A DNA stretch of 64,000 nt, taken from NCBI GenBank assembly GCA_944548615.1, contig OX155960.1, positions 8,490,029 through 8,554,028 on the forward strand, read 5' to 3'. Below the pieces are notes generated by a model. That model had not been told where the DNA came from. It saw nothing but the letters and a program-made list of their open reading frames with translations, and ran no database searches. Below, in pieces: positions 21,738 to 36,700 of this stretch. The stretch's first letter is position 1, and each line of letters begins with the position of its first letter. The position numbers and the translations under genes are program-made. The DNA comes from Micropterix aruncella. Taxonomy: Eukaryota; Arthropoda; Insecta; Lepidoptera; Micropterigidae.

Positions 21738-21768
21738 ATGTCGAACGCACCAGAAGGAGCTCCCGAAC
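21738..21768 (+). CDS. NUBP1: NUBP1 exon 1
   Basis: A short exon reading [10 protein letters not shown] plus one base. The context CAACAATG is a good start context. The donor GTATGT is at 21769. Confidence 0.85.
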
Positions 21769-24700
21769 GTATGTTGTCTTTGTTTTACTCTGATAACATG
21801 GTGTATAACGTACTAAAGTGAATGTTTTTTGTTATATTTTAGATTGCCCTGGCACGGACAGTGAAAATGCAGGAAAATCGTCCGCATGCGCTGGCTGCCC
21901 AAACCAAACCATATGCTCATCAGGTTGGTAGCTTATGACCTATGAATTTAGCAAGTCGAGTAATTGTCTGTACATTTTAATATAAGTAGCAGTATGAAAT
22001 GGGTTTATCAGTCGTCATGGCAACGTCCTGAGTTTTTGTTAGACGGCCAAAGGAAGGCTTTTTAATCGACTGCCGAACAAAAAAGGAGTGTAATACCCAA
22101 GTAGCACAAAATGGCCAAATAAAGGTCACGGCAACGTTTTCCCTACAGTTTTTAGTCACAATAACTAGTAATATAGCAGTGATATAAACGTCTATATAAC
22201 TTATATACCACCAGATTATGCGCATTTTATACGGCTTTTAGCTGAATAGTGGTCGTAACAGCTACCTTCAGTGGTATAAGAAAGCCGAATAAGCGCTTAT
22301 AGAGCACTTATAGCGCATGCTGTGGCACCCTTATATAGCCAGGCTGCAAAAATGTCTCCAATTGATACTTTATTACAACTTCTAATCGGGTAATGCTGAT
22401 ATAGAATGGAAACGAACGGAGATGCATGATCATTTGCAGTCGCAAACATAGAATTCCTAATTGCTCCTAATATATTTTATTGACTTTAAAATGATTGTAT
22501 TGTAGTTTAATACACCAAATTTTCTTGCGGACATCATTTCATCGACAATATTAAGTAAATGTCGAACAAAATTTTAACGCGCCTTCAAAATATTATTATA
22601 TTTTAACTCAATTTCAATTCATAAATATGGTTTAAAGTCTTTTTTGTAAATTAATTTTATTTTTCGCAGTAAAAAAGAACACTTGCTGCGTATTGTTCGC
22701 ACACTTTGAAATAGGATTTACCTATAATATGTGTATTTTATGACTTAAAATGCCTTAAAAAATATAATACAAAAGTTTTAGGTCATAATGATTTGCCAAA
22801 AAATGGCCACTTTGCTTATATGGCATCTGCAACTTTAATATAACCTTTATAAAACTGTAAGCTGTGTAAACCAATTACTGCACTTCAATGAGACTTTATA
22901 AGAGAAGCTTTATAAGGGTGAGTCTTGTAATCAATATACAGCCTTTGGTGGAGTAAGGGTAATGTAGTAGCTTTTGTTTTGTTTGTTCTATAAAGGTTAT
23001 TTATTCGACTACTATACAGCTATCAGTTATAAAATGGTTATAAATTAGTATGCTTTATAACAACTATACCCCCCTTATTCGACTAAAACGCTTATACAGC
23101 TAAAACGCTGTATAACATAGCTGAATAAGCGCTTATAAAGCAATGTCGAGAAGCCATTACTTGCTCGTTATATAAGAAAAGCTGAGTAAACCTTTATATG
23201 ACAAAATTATATGTCAAAAAGTTAATATAAGCCAAATTGCTTTAAATGACACCCTTACATAGCTGAGAGTTAATCTGAACGCCTTTACATGACTTAATCA
23301 GCTTAAAGCTAAGCTCAGTCCCCAAATGTAGTTGTTTAAATGTTCAAATGTCAAATGTCCCAGGCAGTCGTGTTTTTTATTGTTTTTAATATATTTACTT
23401 GTTAACTTAATCATCTACTTTTTCAAATACTTCACCAGAGACTGGATTGATTGATAATTAGGTATTTATGCAGTTTAGCAAACTCTTCTACATTAAAGAT
23501 GTTTTAATGTCCCTACTATATACATTGCACTGATTCCCAATGTATAAAATCTTTGCTCTATATAAAGACTCTGGGGAATAGTCGTTTAAAGAATCGTCGA
23601 ACACCTTTAGGGCAGTAGGTTGTTAGTTTTTTTTTTATAAAGATTCATAATCACCTATATGGCAGTAGGTTAAGTTAGTTATTTTTATTAAAGTTAAGCA
23701 GAGTTAGCTAAACAACACAAATTCCGATAATTATTAGCTTTAGCTACTGACATGGTTTGTCTGGAACATAACTGCCAAGGTTGACGCCTGAAAAATATAC
23801 CTTAATTTTAAGTTATGTCTTTTTAAATCTAATAAATGTAAAGTTACTTATTTTTAAATTATATGGTCTGGTAAGGATTGTACATTGTACTATAATAATA
23901 TGTAAATAAGTAAAAAAATAGAACACAATATTCATCTATTTACAAATAATATTTTAATATCAACTCAAGTAACCAACCAAAACAATATACTGCGGAAGTT
24001 GTTGTTTTCAATTATTAAGAAAACATAGTAGCTGTCATCGCCACTTATTCTGTAATAAGGTTTAGTACTTATTTTGTAATAAGGTATATAATTTGTCATC
24101 GAAGAACCAAAGCAATTGGGTTTTCTTTTACACTTTAACTGAGGAGGGTAAACGGGATTTGTAAATTATTTTGTATTCTTGGGGGTTCCGTTTTCTCCTA
24201 CGACTCAGCGGAAATTAAAGGGGTGGGACATAGGGAACAAGGTCATGTTGATGTAATATAACGTTGTTACTTTCACAAATTTTAATCACGTTATATAATT
24301 AACTATGCGATGCAACATATGAAATATAAATTAGATTAATACTGACCTCTAGTCTGCGACACTTTTATAAGGGTTACAGAATAAAATACGCATGAACCTC
24401 GAAAGCAAGAGTGTGTCTCTCCGACCCCAGCGTCAGCAGATTAACAACAAAAAACTATACATAATTTTATGAATGTTTTAGGAATCGCAAATCAGCCGGA
24501 TCCCGCGATAGCACAAGTGCAAGAGCGCCTCTCGAATGTGAAGCACAAAATCCTCGTGATATCCGGAAAAGGCGGCGTCGGTAAAAGCACCGTAACGGCC
24601 CTGCTCGGACGCACGCTGGCTGCTCTTAATCCTGATTTAAATGTGAGTTAACCTTTCAGAAGCCAGCCTTCGCATGCAAAATTGGCCCCGCACCTATTTT

Positions 24701-27700
24701 GTTCAATTTTGTGTATACTAACAATATCGTTTTTTATAAGTTCTCTCTTAACACCTAATAATTACTCTTGTTAGTCCTGGAAATAATGTATATAGAGGCC
24801 AGCCGAAATGGCTTCGTGCAGATCTGTCAACTACCGCAAAAGACCAATCGGCCTATTTGGCACCCCAGCGGTTAGAGTTGATTTACATTGATTCAGTTAC
24901 TGACCAAACTCAAAACAAGTTAGTGCTGACCCGGTACAGCCATCGTGTAAATTGATTTCAAGTGAGTACAGCGCTGTCGCATTATTGCTGACCATTTAAT
25001 AGTCTCACTATATATTTTGAAGACAGTCCTCTCCCCTACGGAAGAAAAGAATATTGGAAGAAGAAGAATATTTTAGTCTGATTAGCATTATGAGTACTTA
25101 GTCTATCTTCTTCGAAGTTACAGCACTCTAGATAAGGCGGCATAGGAACCCACAGAAGAAGAAAAATATTTTCGTTCAAAACGAAAAAGGAATTGGGCAA
25201 TACCTGCGCAAAAATAACTACCATTCAAATGCACCCATCATTCGAGGGTCGCATGTTTTTGTGGTAAATCAGCGGTACTGACCTTGTCTAAATGCCAGTC
25301 AGGAGTTGGTAAGTCGCTGGCACTACGTTGTAGGGTGAGGTCGTGTCAAGTGGACTGGGGAAAATGACTGAATGTTTTTTCCCCCACTGACTTTAATAAC
25401 ATGCATACACCCTAAAGAAATAACCACAGCTGATTGACTGTAAACATTGTGAGTCAGTTCTCCGTACCAGCACTGACGCCTGTAACTGAGAGTGTAAATC
25501 TGTCCTTGCGCTTACCCGATTGTAGCGGCTCCGCACTTCCTTAGAATGCCCGAAAATCATTTTTTTCTACTAAGTCAACATCTCACTGCACTGTCGATCT
25601 GCAAATGGGTCGGTGAATGGAAGTTTCCGTTGAGTGTTTTCATTCCTGGTACAGGGTGGCACCACTCCTTTGCACCATTATTTAGGTCAACCCTCCTGCT
25701 ATACAATAATATTATGAAGCAAGGCCATGCACGATAGAAATCAATACACTTCTTCTTCTTAATTTATCTCTCCTGTCTTATTTACATATATAAAAAGAGA
25801 TTTCTCAATTGAGAACCGTTTTCTGATACATCAGCAAAAATGTTTTTTTACAGGATGAACCTTTTTATTCATAAAACGTTTCCTAACATTTAAATTAAAC
25901 AAATAATTATAAGTTCTTGTCAGATATCAATCAAACAATATTAATACAAATCTTCTTTAACCTTTTGGAAGCCAGCATTCGCTCACAAAAACGGCGCTGC
26001 ACCTTTTTGGGCAATATTGTATATTAATACTAACAATATCGTTTTTTTAAAGAATTATGTCTTATTACCTAATAATTTAAGTTGTTTGTCATATATCCTA
26101 CTAATATTATAAACGCGAAAGTTTGTATGTATGTATGGATGTTTGTTACTCTTTGACGCAAAAACTACTGAATGGATTTTGATAAAACTTTACAGTAATA
26201 TAGCTTACACATCAGAATAACACATAGGCTATCCTACTAATATTATAAACGCGAAAGTTTGTATGTATGTATGAATGTTTGTTACTCTTTCACGCAAAAA
26301 CTACTGAATGGATTTTGATGAAACTTTACAATAATATAGCTTACACATCAGAATAACACATAGGCTATAATTTATAAAGATATATGGTTTTCTATCATCA
26401 TTATCACAATTTTCCATCACCACGCGGGTGAAACCGCTGGGCCCAGCTAGTATTATATATATTTATAAAATGTATGGAGGCCGATCGAAACAACTCCTCA
26501 CGGATCTGTAATATCCACTGCAATATCCATCGGTCTTTTTGGCGTCCCAATGGTTAATATCTTACTTATAAAAGAGGGAGTTTGTATCAAAATGATACTT
26601 TTGCAGTAGATATATTGCTTCAAGAAAATCTTTCATGGTAATTTCAACATCTACAATTTTATAATAATTGGTTCCTTGACTCTTATATATAAAAAAAAAA
26701 CAATATATGGTATGGTCTTTTTATTATTATTACATGACTTCCCAACGAAAAAGGAGTGTAATGTGTTCAGTGTTCATCTATGTATGTTTTCTGTTTCTTT
26801 ATTCCACCATAACTTCTAAACGCTTGAACCAATTTAGGTGTGTGGTATAAATAAAATAAAATACAAACGGAGCTGCCATGGAATTCACCGACCGAAGTCG
26901 GGACCATCATATAATGTTACACACTTCTGGGGGGTGAGCAGTGGATTCCGGACTAACGACCGGCTGTGGTAGGTTTAGGACAGCTGTCTTGCCACATGTG
27001 AGCGTTCATCTTACCACCCATTCATTCCCCCTTCGAAGTCATTCAGCTTCCCCTAGAATCGTTATGTCATCCCGAGTGTCTTAGGGTACCTTAACTGTCC
27101 AAATAACAATCAAGTAGTTGTCTAAATGTCAATAAATTAACATAAATAAATTGTGTTTAGTGTCGAATAAAGGTTTGATTGAGTAAATTCCGGAAATATA
27201 CATGTATCTATATAGATAAATACATAAACCACAAATATTTTATAAAAAAATGTAATAAAAATAATTATATATACAATAGTTCACTTTCTGTAATAGCAGT
27301 CGTGTTTTTTATCCTTTTTAATATATTTTCGTGCTTCCTAATATCTTTGTTAATGTCATGAAAAAAAAAAACGGAAACAAAGATTGTCTATGGAAGATGT
27401 ATCATTGTGAAAAAAGTGACATGTTGCTCCTACTAAAATAAAGTTTTTGTATCGTTTTCTAGAAATTTTACCTATGTCTCCGGCTCCGAGAAAAAACATG
27501 AAACCATTAGAAATTCATTTTTGAAAATAAACCTGATGTATCACTATGAGAAAACGGTCTTCAATTCATTATCATAATAAGGCCATTAAGTGGATAGGCG
27601 CCCAAGGCTCAAATCCTATGTTTAAATTTGCATTTTCAAAACAGGAACATAAAACATAGCTAAAGTAAAATTCATTAGGAATGCGTACCTAATACGGGTT

Positions 27701-30700
27701 TCATCAAGGGCGACCACTTCTCATGCTAAACGACCTTATAAATAAAATTGATTCCTCACTGCAGCTTACATTTCCATGTCATATACAAGTATATGTATAC
27801 ATTAAAACAATGCTAACTCATTCCAACGAGGGTTTCGTGATTATTTTTACTTTCCCGGCCTATGGGAAAGTCTTGTAGAGGCGTTAAATGAAAAAATCGA
27901 GATGAAGATGTAAATATCCATTTTGACCCTCCTGAGACGATTCAGACCATTTTCAGATTGAAGGCTGTGTGTGTGCCTGTGTGCATGTGTGTCTGTGTGT
28001 GTGTTTGTGTATATTCCTCCTTGTGTATAACCTAACAGAAGCTCCGGTGAATAGTGATTTTCATCATCACGATACGAGGAATAAATCCAATCTCCACATA
28101 AACCGACAGCGACTTAGCAAAGTGCGAAACAGTTTTATTCACCAACATTTGTCCTTCTATAATAAGATTCCAGAGCAAATGAAAAGCCTTGGAGAGGACC
28201 AATTTAAAAAGATAATTATACATAATTTGGTAAGAAACCCAATTTATGGTATAAGGGAGTTTAAAAATTCTGAGTTTATTTTCCATGTTGATGATTAATG
28301 AAATGCGTAAAGTTTTAAACATAATGGTATTATGATAGCTGACATTTTAATTTTCATATAATTAAATTCTTTTTTTTTTTTAAATACGAAGGCATATTGC
28401 TGGATTGGCAATAAAATATATATTTTTTGATTATTCTACATAGAATTTGCATTTCTATTTTAATATATTATTCTCCCTGACTCATCACATTAGCATATTT
28501 TGATTATTTGTATGTAGGTAATATTGAATATAATATTACAGCCATGACAACTATCACGATAGTTATGTTTATAATAATGAAATTTTTAGCATTTAATTTT
28601 GTGACGCATCCAAGTGTAGGAATGCCTATCTACTGGAGTAGTTGATTGTATTGTATTGTATTGTATATTGTAATATTTGAACGATGGAAATATTTGTATT
28701 AACTCAATTTGCTGGTGCTGTCCAACCCAGCCCTTGGCCGAGAAACAAACAGCGCCGCCCGAGGCGGTTGTAATGGAACCCAATCGGGTTCGTCTGCCTA
28801 TCGAGAGAAGGACGCTCATCAATTTTATATATGAAATTAATATTCAGATAAAACAGTCTTATGGTACTTGCCGGGAAAGTGTTGAGGTGACACAAACGAT
28901 TTTTTAATATCATATTAGTAACATTTTATATTAATTGTGTTTTCTAATTATTACTTTCCAGGCCCACCCAGGAAAGTATCATTACACCTAGTAAAGTATT
29001 GTGAATGCTCTTCTATGTGTCTGTCTGTGTATGTGTGTATTGCTCCACGATAGGGCCCAAACGCTTCATGCAATTTGGCTGAAATTTGGCATGCAGGCAC
29101 TATTTAGTCATGGCAAGAGTTGAAAAGTTTGTGGTTAAAATCGGTCCACCAGGGGCGCGTTAGTCATACTTCATTCTCGAAATATTGGACTAAGAGACTT
29201 GAAGTTCGGTACACAAATGCGTTGTAGTCCCGAAACCACATTGTGAAATTTTAGTCGGAATATCTCTTAAGGTGGGTATCTATTAAGTTCGCGCATCAAC
29301 TCAGCTCCGCGCATCTGCAACTGCTCAAATGAAGACGGTGCTCGCATCAACTCAAGACCAACGAATGCTCTGCAGTTTTTATACGAGCGTTGAGCGAGCA
29401 TGTCGTCGCCAGAATTTATTTTTAAATTTCTCATCCTTCGGTCTCATAGCACTTTATAATTTCGGAACTCCTCAAATAAAGCTCAACATCAATCTTCGGC
29501 CCACTCCATAGCGATGGATTCGCGTTTACTGAATTCCAAAAGTGATGCGCGAGACGTACCCACTAACGTTTCACTTTGCTCGCATCCACGAACACTCTGC
29601 TGTGTGTGCTCGCAGGAGCGTGTTTCCACTAGTTTTGTCAAGTTTCGTCTCCGAGAATTTAGTTGTACCACGACGGCTTCATTCGAGCTGTCAATCGACT
29701 TTTTCGATTTCAACATCTTAATCTTCTTCTTTTCATGTTTGGTCTCCGAGAATTTAGTTTCTCTTTTAGAATTTAATTTCTTGTAAACCATTATAATATT
29801 CCTCAAAAATCTCACTTATTAATTTCACTATCATTTAATTTCAGGTTGGTATTCTCGACATTGATATCTGCGGCCCTTCACAGCCGCGCGTTATGGGCGT
29901 TTTAGGCGAACAGGTGCATAATTCCGGCTCTGGATGGTCGCCAGTGTACATCGACGATAACCTATCGCTCATGTCGATCGGATTTCTGCTCGGCAGTCCA
30001 GACGATGCGATAATCTGGAGGGGACCCAAGAAAAACGGTACGGTCTCGATTGCTTTATTAAGGACATTGATTCTACCATCGATATGCGTATAAGATTGCT
30101 CAATACAGTACTACGATTTGGCAGCTAGAATTTTACTACTAAATGCAACAAGTAGATGACACTCATAGTTTCAAAAATTCATTAATCTTCTCTTATGTTC
30201 AGTACGGCGGCTTTCTTGGTATAGCAGTATGGCTGTATAGCAGTATGGCACTCTAAACACGCCTATACGGTATCCTATCTCAAAATAAAATAATAATACA
30301 TTAACAAACAAATTTTTTAATCATATTTTTTTTCATATTATTTACATAAAGATGTCCAGTTTTTATTTAGTGTACAGGTTTCAATACTTAATTACTCACC
30401 TTAAACATCAGATAGACTAATAGATGGCATTTTATCTCGCCGTATTATATCTGTGATGTAATCGGCCTATATATAAATACAATAGATAGCACTAATAATT
30501 GAATGTTATTATAGTTATCATTGGTTAAATTATTGGGTGTATAATCAGTCCTTTATAAAAAAAACATTAATTATCTATGTTATTATAGATGGCTAAATAA
30601 ATTGCTATTAGTTTACTCACCTTAATCATCAGATAGTCTAATAGATGGCATTTTATCTCGCCGTATTATATCTGAGATGTAATTGTTAGGTTGGCTATAT

Positions 30701-33700
30701 ATAAATGCAATATACATATGGCACTAATAATTGAATGGTATTATCGTTATCATTGGTTATATTATTGGGTTTATAATCAGTCCTTTATAAAAAAAAATAT
30801 TAATTATCTATGTTATTATAGATGGCTAAATAAATTTCTATTAGTTTAGCCGTCAATGCTAACAGCGCCACCTGCATTTCGCCATTTCAGAAGGATTGCC
30901 AAATCGTACTATTATGTTAAGTAACCTAAAATACCATTACAATAGTTTTATTAAGAACATTGATTCTACTTATGAAATTACTTCTAATTTCAGGCATGAT
31001 CAAACAGTTTCTAAGCGAAGTAGACTGGGGGAATCTAGAGTATCTACTCATCGACACGCCGCCGGGGACATCCGATGAACATTTGTCCGCCGCAAACTAT
31101 CTTGCTAAAGCCGGTCTAACCGGAGCGATAGTCGTAACGACGCCGCAAGAAGTAGCCCTGCTCGATGTCAGAAAGGAGATAGACTTCTGCCGCAAGCTGA
31201 AGCTGCCTATTTTAGGAGTCGTTGAGAATATGACGCTATTTGTGTGCCCAAGTTGTAAGGTTTGTACAGCACAGCGCCATCTTTTAATTAAATTCACTCG
31301 CCATATTATTACACTAATCCATATCAGGCAGGTGTCATGTTTGACTACCGCTTCTCATTTGTCATCTGACAGATTGCCAGCAACAGCAATACAGTAGGCC
31401 CAATTGCGTTTGTTCGTGAACTAAAATCGGAATTAGTTTATTCTAGCAAGACGGGGCAATACGTTAGAGCGGAACATGAAATGGATGGTTGTCAATTTCC
31501 AGCATAAAACCACCAAAGATAAAAAAAATAAATAAATAAAATAAAGTAAAACACAAACGGACCTGCCATGGAATTTACCAACCGGAGTCGGGTCCATCAT
31601 ATTTTCAGGGAATTTATACTGCTTACAGTCCTAATCGACCTCCATAATCCAATCTGAAATCTCGATTATTGAGAAAGGTTTTGTAGTTAAATATTTTTTG
31701 CCTTCCCCGCACACACTGTATTGGAGGTTTGGAAGGTAATGTCAAACCTATGTTGGCACGAGCCACTGAAAGGCTAATTACCTCGCGAATAACAGCAAGG
31801 ACTTTGTCATGATGGTAAGTATACCGTCCTTGGTCTAAGGCCACCTAGCAGCCAGCTAGAATATGTTTAGCTGTGCAAGGGGTATTGCTACAAAAGGGAC
31901 ATGAACTATCCTCGGCATAGCTCCAACAAGCGAGGTTACTGGGGTCTGGAGGTGTATGCTGAAAGGCATTCAAATAAAATTTCAGCATCTCTAGCGTCGT
32001 CATAGAGCATACCTTCCAGTGCATTGGAGGCGGAATGCAAAACTCCCCAATTGTTGTCCAATCATTCTGGCATTGAAGCCATACTGTTGCTGTTGTAATC
32101 TCCCTGCAAGAGAGACTTCTTTAAGTCCACATCGCTCATGGGTCTACTGCCATACCCCAAGACCAGTGCCATTCTGGCTAAATCCAGTAAGGAACTTTTT
32201 GTGGAAGTCTACGCGGGCTTGTAAATCATTTGAATCACTACTTATTACATGCTTCGATATTGCCGGATCTTTGGAATTGCGGTTTAATCTAAGATGGAAC
32301 AAAATGTTTTCAAACTAATTCGTATGGTTTTATGTCTGGCAGGTAGTTTATGTGAGGGAAAAGATACAGTTGTTAATTTTACATTCCTCTCTAACCTGCT
32401 CTGCCTTTGTTCGCATGACCTATTTTCCTGTATTAGTTCACGAAGAAACACAATCGAACCCAATATAAAGTCCTTAGGAGCCCACACGGGTAAACATACT
32501 CCGATTTTGGAGAAAATACAGTGTACGTTTGTGGTACCTGTATATACCTGCGCATATGCACAATTACGATTACTATCCTCATAGACTTACTTAAATACTT
32601 AAGCCTCCTCTTTGGCTTTTCCTCCCTCGAGCGGAGAAGAAACCATAGACTTCTCTTACTCGTTAAGCGAAACACTCGTTCAGCGATACAATTTTTCCCA
32701 TACTCGTTATGAGAGGTGCGAATACTCCTTATGAGGAACTATTGCGAATTACTCATTATGAGAGGTGCTCGTTATGAGAGGTTCCACTGTACATGAAACC
32801 ATTCGTTTTTTTTTTTAATAAACCTGATATATCATATTGAGAGAACGATCCTCAAATGGGCATTACCTTGTATAGATAAAAAAATATATTTTTTTAGATG
32901 CATAGTGAGATTTTCCCTGCGACTACTGGAGGTGCAGCACAGTTGTGCATCGACATGAATACGAAATTGATTGGCCAACTGCCCCTGGATCCGGTACTGG
33001 CACGATATTGCGATGAAGGAAAGAATTTCGTTGAAGATCTCCCGAATTCTCCAGCCGTCATCGAACTGAAGAAGCTCGCAAAAAGTATGTTAACATTCCT
33101 TAATTGTATCATTGTTGTATAAATATATAGACCTGGGATTACTGCGCGGAAGACGCTAGGTGGCTCCTTCCATACTACGATTTGGCAGCTAGGATATTAC
33201 TATGAAACGCAACTTGTAAATGGCACTGTTCCAAAAATTGATTAATTTCTGATTTTTTTAATTATATTATATTCTTATCATCAATATGGTGCCATTTGTG
33301 GTATAACAGTATGGGGGCACTTTAGATGACTTTCTAAACACTCATATAGGGTATCCTTATCTTGAAATAATATAATGACAAATAAATTTTTAAATCATAG
33401 CTCTTATTATTTTAAGATTATTTACATAAATATGTCAAATTTTAATATGGTGTATAGGTTTCATATCTGAGATAGTTAGATGGCATTCTATCTCCTTATT
33501 ATTTCTGCGATGTAATCAGCCTACATAAAAAACGCGATAGATGTTGCAGCAAATATTATTATAGTTATTGTTTAAATTATTGGGTTATAATCAATCAGTC
33601 CCTTATCAATGTTATCGATGTTTCGTTATCAATGTTATTTTAGATGATCGAATAAACTGATATTATAAATAGGATAGAAAACGAATTTACCGCGTGAAAT

Positions 33701-36700
33701 TTGTAGGACCCGACGTTTCGGTGACGTTGCAGCCGCCGTTGTCTAGGGTAAACTGAAGAGCTGTCAGTCCGTTGTTTTGCGGGTAGGCCGCAAACCGCTG
33801 CCGCCACTGCGTAGGTTATAACGGTGGTGGGGGGCCGGGCTCGGAGCGCGGGAATTTTTAAAATCCGTCTTGCACACAACACTCACTGTATCCTGTTTTA
33901 CGTCTTTGCGTTCGGCGTTCGGCGGCGGGAACATTTTAAGAAGAGGGTTCCACGTAGAAGAGAGTTTGTAGCCGTCATCTCTATTGAAGTTCGGAGTTCT
34001 TCTTATTTCAATGGCTTCCCGGATCATGCGAGGAAAGTAGAATTGTTCCTTGGATAGAACAATGGGATTTTGAAACTGCATCCAGTGGTTACTTCCGCTA
34101 TCCAATATATGTTCGCAGATCGCCGATTTTTCTCGCTGAACGTTTTTAAAAGCTTTGATGTGTTCTGTCAGTCGCGTGGCTATGGGCCGTTTCGTTTGTC
34201 CAACGTAGGCTAGACCGCAGCTGCATTCGACTTTATACACACCCGGGGTTTGCAGTGGTATTACATCCTTTACAGGCCTCAAAAATCGAGCTATATTTTG
34301 GGTCGGTTTGAAGATCGTTTTGATATCGAATCTGTTTAGCATCTTACTTATTCGATCTGTCACGCCCTTGACGTATGGTAAGAATGCTCTTGATCTGCTC
34401 GGATTTTGAGTTTCGTCCGTATTAGATCGTGTGCGTGTCTCGTGATATTTTCCGTATCCATATTTCCTAAGGACATCATTGACATGTTCCATCTCCTTCG
34501 GAAAATGCTCAGTGTCGCATAGATCGCGTGCTCGATTCACGAGCGACGTTTGCACTGAACGTAGATGGTAGGGATGATGGTGTGAGCTTGCATGCAAATA
34601 TCTGTCCGTATGTGTGGGCTTCCGATATACCGTATGTCCGAGAGTATTGTCACTTCTCCTCGTCACTTTGACATCCAAAAATGGTAAGGAGCCGTCCTTC
34701 TCTACTTCATAGGTGAAACTGATTTTTGGGTGTATGGAGTTTAGATGACCCAGGAATTCTTTCACCGTTTGAATGTTGCCTTTCAGGATGCAGAAGGTAT
34801 CATCCATTTAATTCCGAATTGTGTGCGGATTCATCCACGAAAAGATATCCCAGGATCTACAGACATTCTCCGTGTCGCCAGTGTCAAATTGCTTCGAAAG
34901 TTGATTCAAAACAATCGGTACAAACTCGATAATGTGCAAAAAGAGTTATTATTTCTTCATCTAGAATTAAGCAGCGTATTAAGTGGCGAGGATTTTCACA
35001 AGTGCGACAGAGTTTCCTTCAGCCAATCGGAACGTACCACGGTGCTATGTGAGGAGTCGCATAATGCCAAGTTTCTGCGCCTGGCAAACGCAGGGCATTC
35101 CCGCAAGGAGGTACCGAAATACGCTGTAAGTACTGTCATTAATCTTTCGAAAATTGACATTGACCAGCCGACGACAGAAATTCTTAGCAGGGGATTAAAT
35201 TATGTACCGACACCGAACCGTTTGCCTGTGGAAAGTATTATCGGTGGCATTGAAGAAGTCATCTCTCGTAACAAGATCCCTGCGCCAGAGGCCGACTTAC
35301 TGCGACAGGATGTGGCTGTCTTTGTACGCAAGGCCAAGCTCCCACAGTCGAACACCACAGCCGCCCAGAGAAAAAGCTTAAAATCTCTGCGGGATAATAA
35401 GGACGTAGTTGTGTTGCGGGCCGATAAAGGCAACGCAACCGTGATACTCGATACTGTGGACTACGAGCGGAAAATTGGGACGCTCTTAGAAGACGCCAAC
35501 ACTTACGAGAAGGTGAATTACAATCCCACGAGCAGAATTACCAGGCAAACGAGAGTTTTAATCGATAAATCTGTCACTTCCCTCCCAGAAATAGCTTATC
35601 TCACTAAACCACGTAACGTACAGCCACCGAAATTATATGGCTTACCTAAAATCCATAAGGATAATGCACCATTGAGACCGATTGTGAGCCAAATCGACAG
35701 CCCCACATATCCTCTGTCAAAACACTTGGCTGGTGTCCTCCAACCGCTTACGGGCAAAACGACGTCTTACGTGAAAGACTCGCGACATTTCGTAAGCATT
35801 ATTAGAAGCTTAAAACTGGCCGAAGACGAAATAATGGTGAGCTTTGACGTCGAATCTTTATTTACGAATTTGCCCATTTCGGAGTGTCTTACGGTGGTGA
35901 GAGATAAACTAAGGTCTGAGGACCTCCCTATTAGCTACGCCGACATGCTTCAACATTGCCTGACATCCTGCTACTTTCTATGGAACGGCGATTATTACAA
36001 ACAAATCGACGGAGTAGCAATGGGATGCCCCGTATCGCCGATAGTTAGTGACCTATATATGGAATATTTTGAGGAATTAGCCATAAAAACCTCCAAAATT
36101 AAACCCATTCTCTGGCTTCGCTACGTGGATGATACCTTCTGCATCCTGAAAGGCAACATTCAAACGGTGAAAGAATTCCTGGGTCATCTAAACTCCATAC
36201 ACCCAAAAATCAGTTTCACCTATGAAGTAGAGAAGGACGGCTCCTTACCATTTTTGGATGTCAAAGTGACGAGGAGAAGTGACAATACTCTCGGACATAC
36301 GGTATATCGGAAGCCCACACATACGGACAGATATTTGCATGCAAGCTCACACCATCATCCCTACCATCTACGTTCAGTGCAAACGTCGCTCGTGAATCGA
36401 GCACGCGATCTATGCGACACTGAGCATTTTCCGAAGGAGATGGAACATGTCAATGATGTCCTTAGGAAAAATGGATACGGAAAATATCACGAGACACGCA
36501 CACGATCTAATACGGACGAAACTCAAAAACCGAGCAAATCAAGAGCATTCTTACCATACGTCAAGGGCTAACAGATCGAATAAGTAAGATGCTAAACAGA
36601 TTCGATATCAAAACGATCTTCAAACCGACCCAAAATATAGCTCGATTTTTGAGGCCTGTAAAGGATGTAATACCACTGCAAACCCCGGGTGTGTATAAAG

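Noticed and set aside
24469..24651. NUBP1 exon 3 starting at its own Met (24469)
   Set aside because: A good acceptor lies at 24480-24481 and the N-terminal cysteine exon fits upstream in phase, so the Met reading is intron.
28586..28913. Coding gene on either strand in NUBP1 intron 3
   Set aside because: Overlapping frames on both strands with low-complexity ends and no family motif.
29489..29815. Lys/Glu-rich minus-strand protein
   Set aside because: A 108-residue frame without recognisable domain, facing an equally long frame on the other strand; likely chance.
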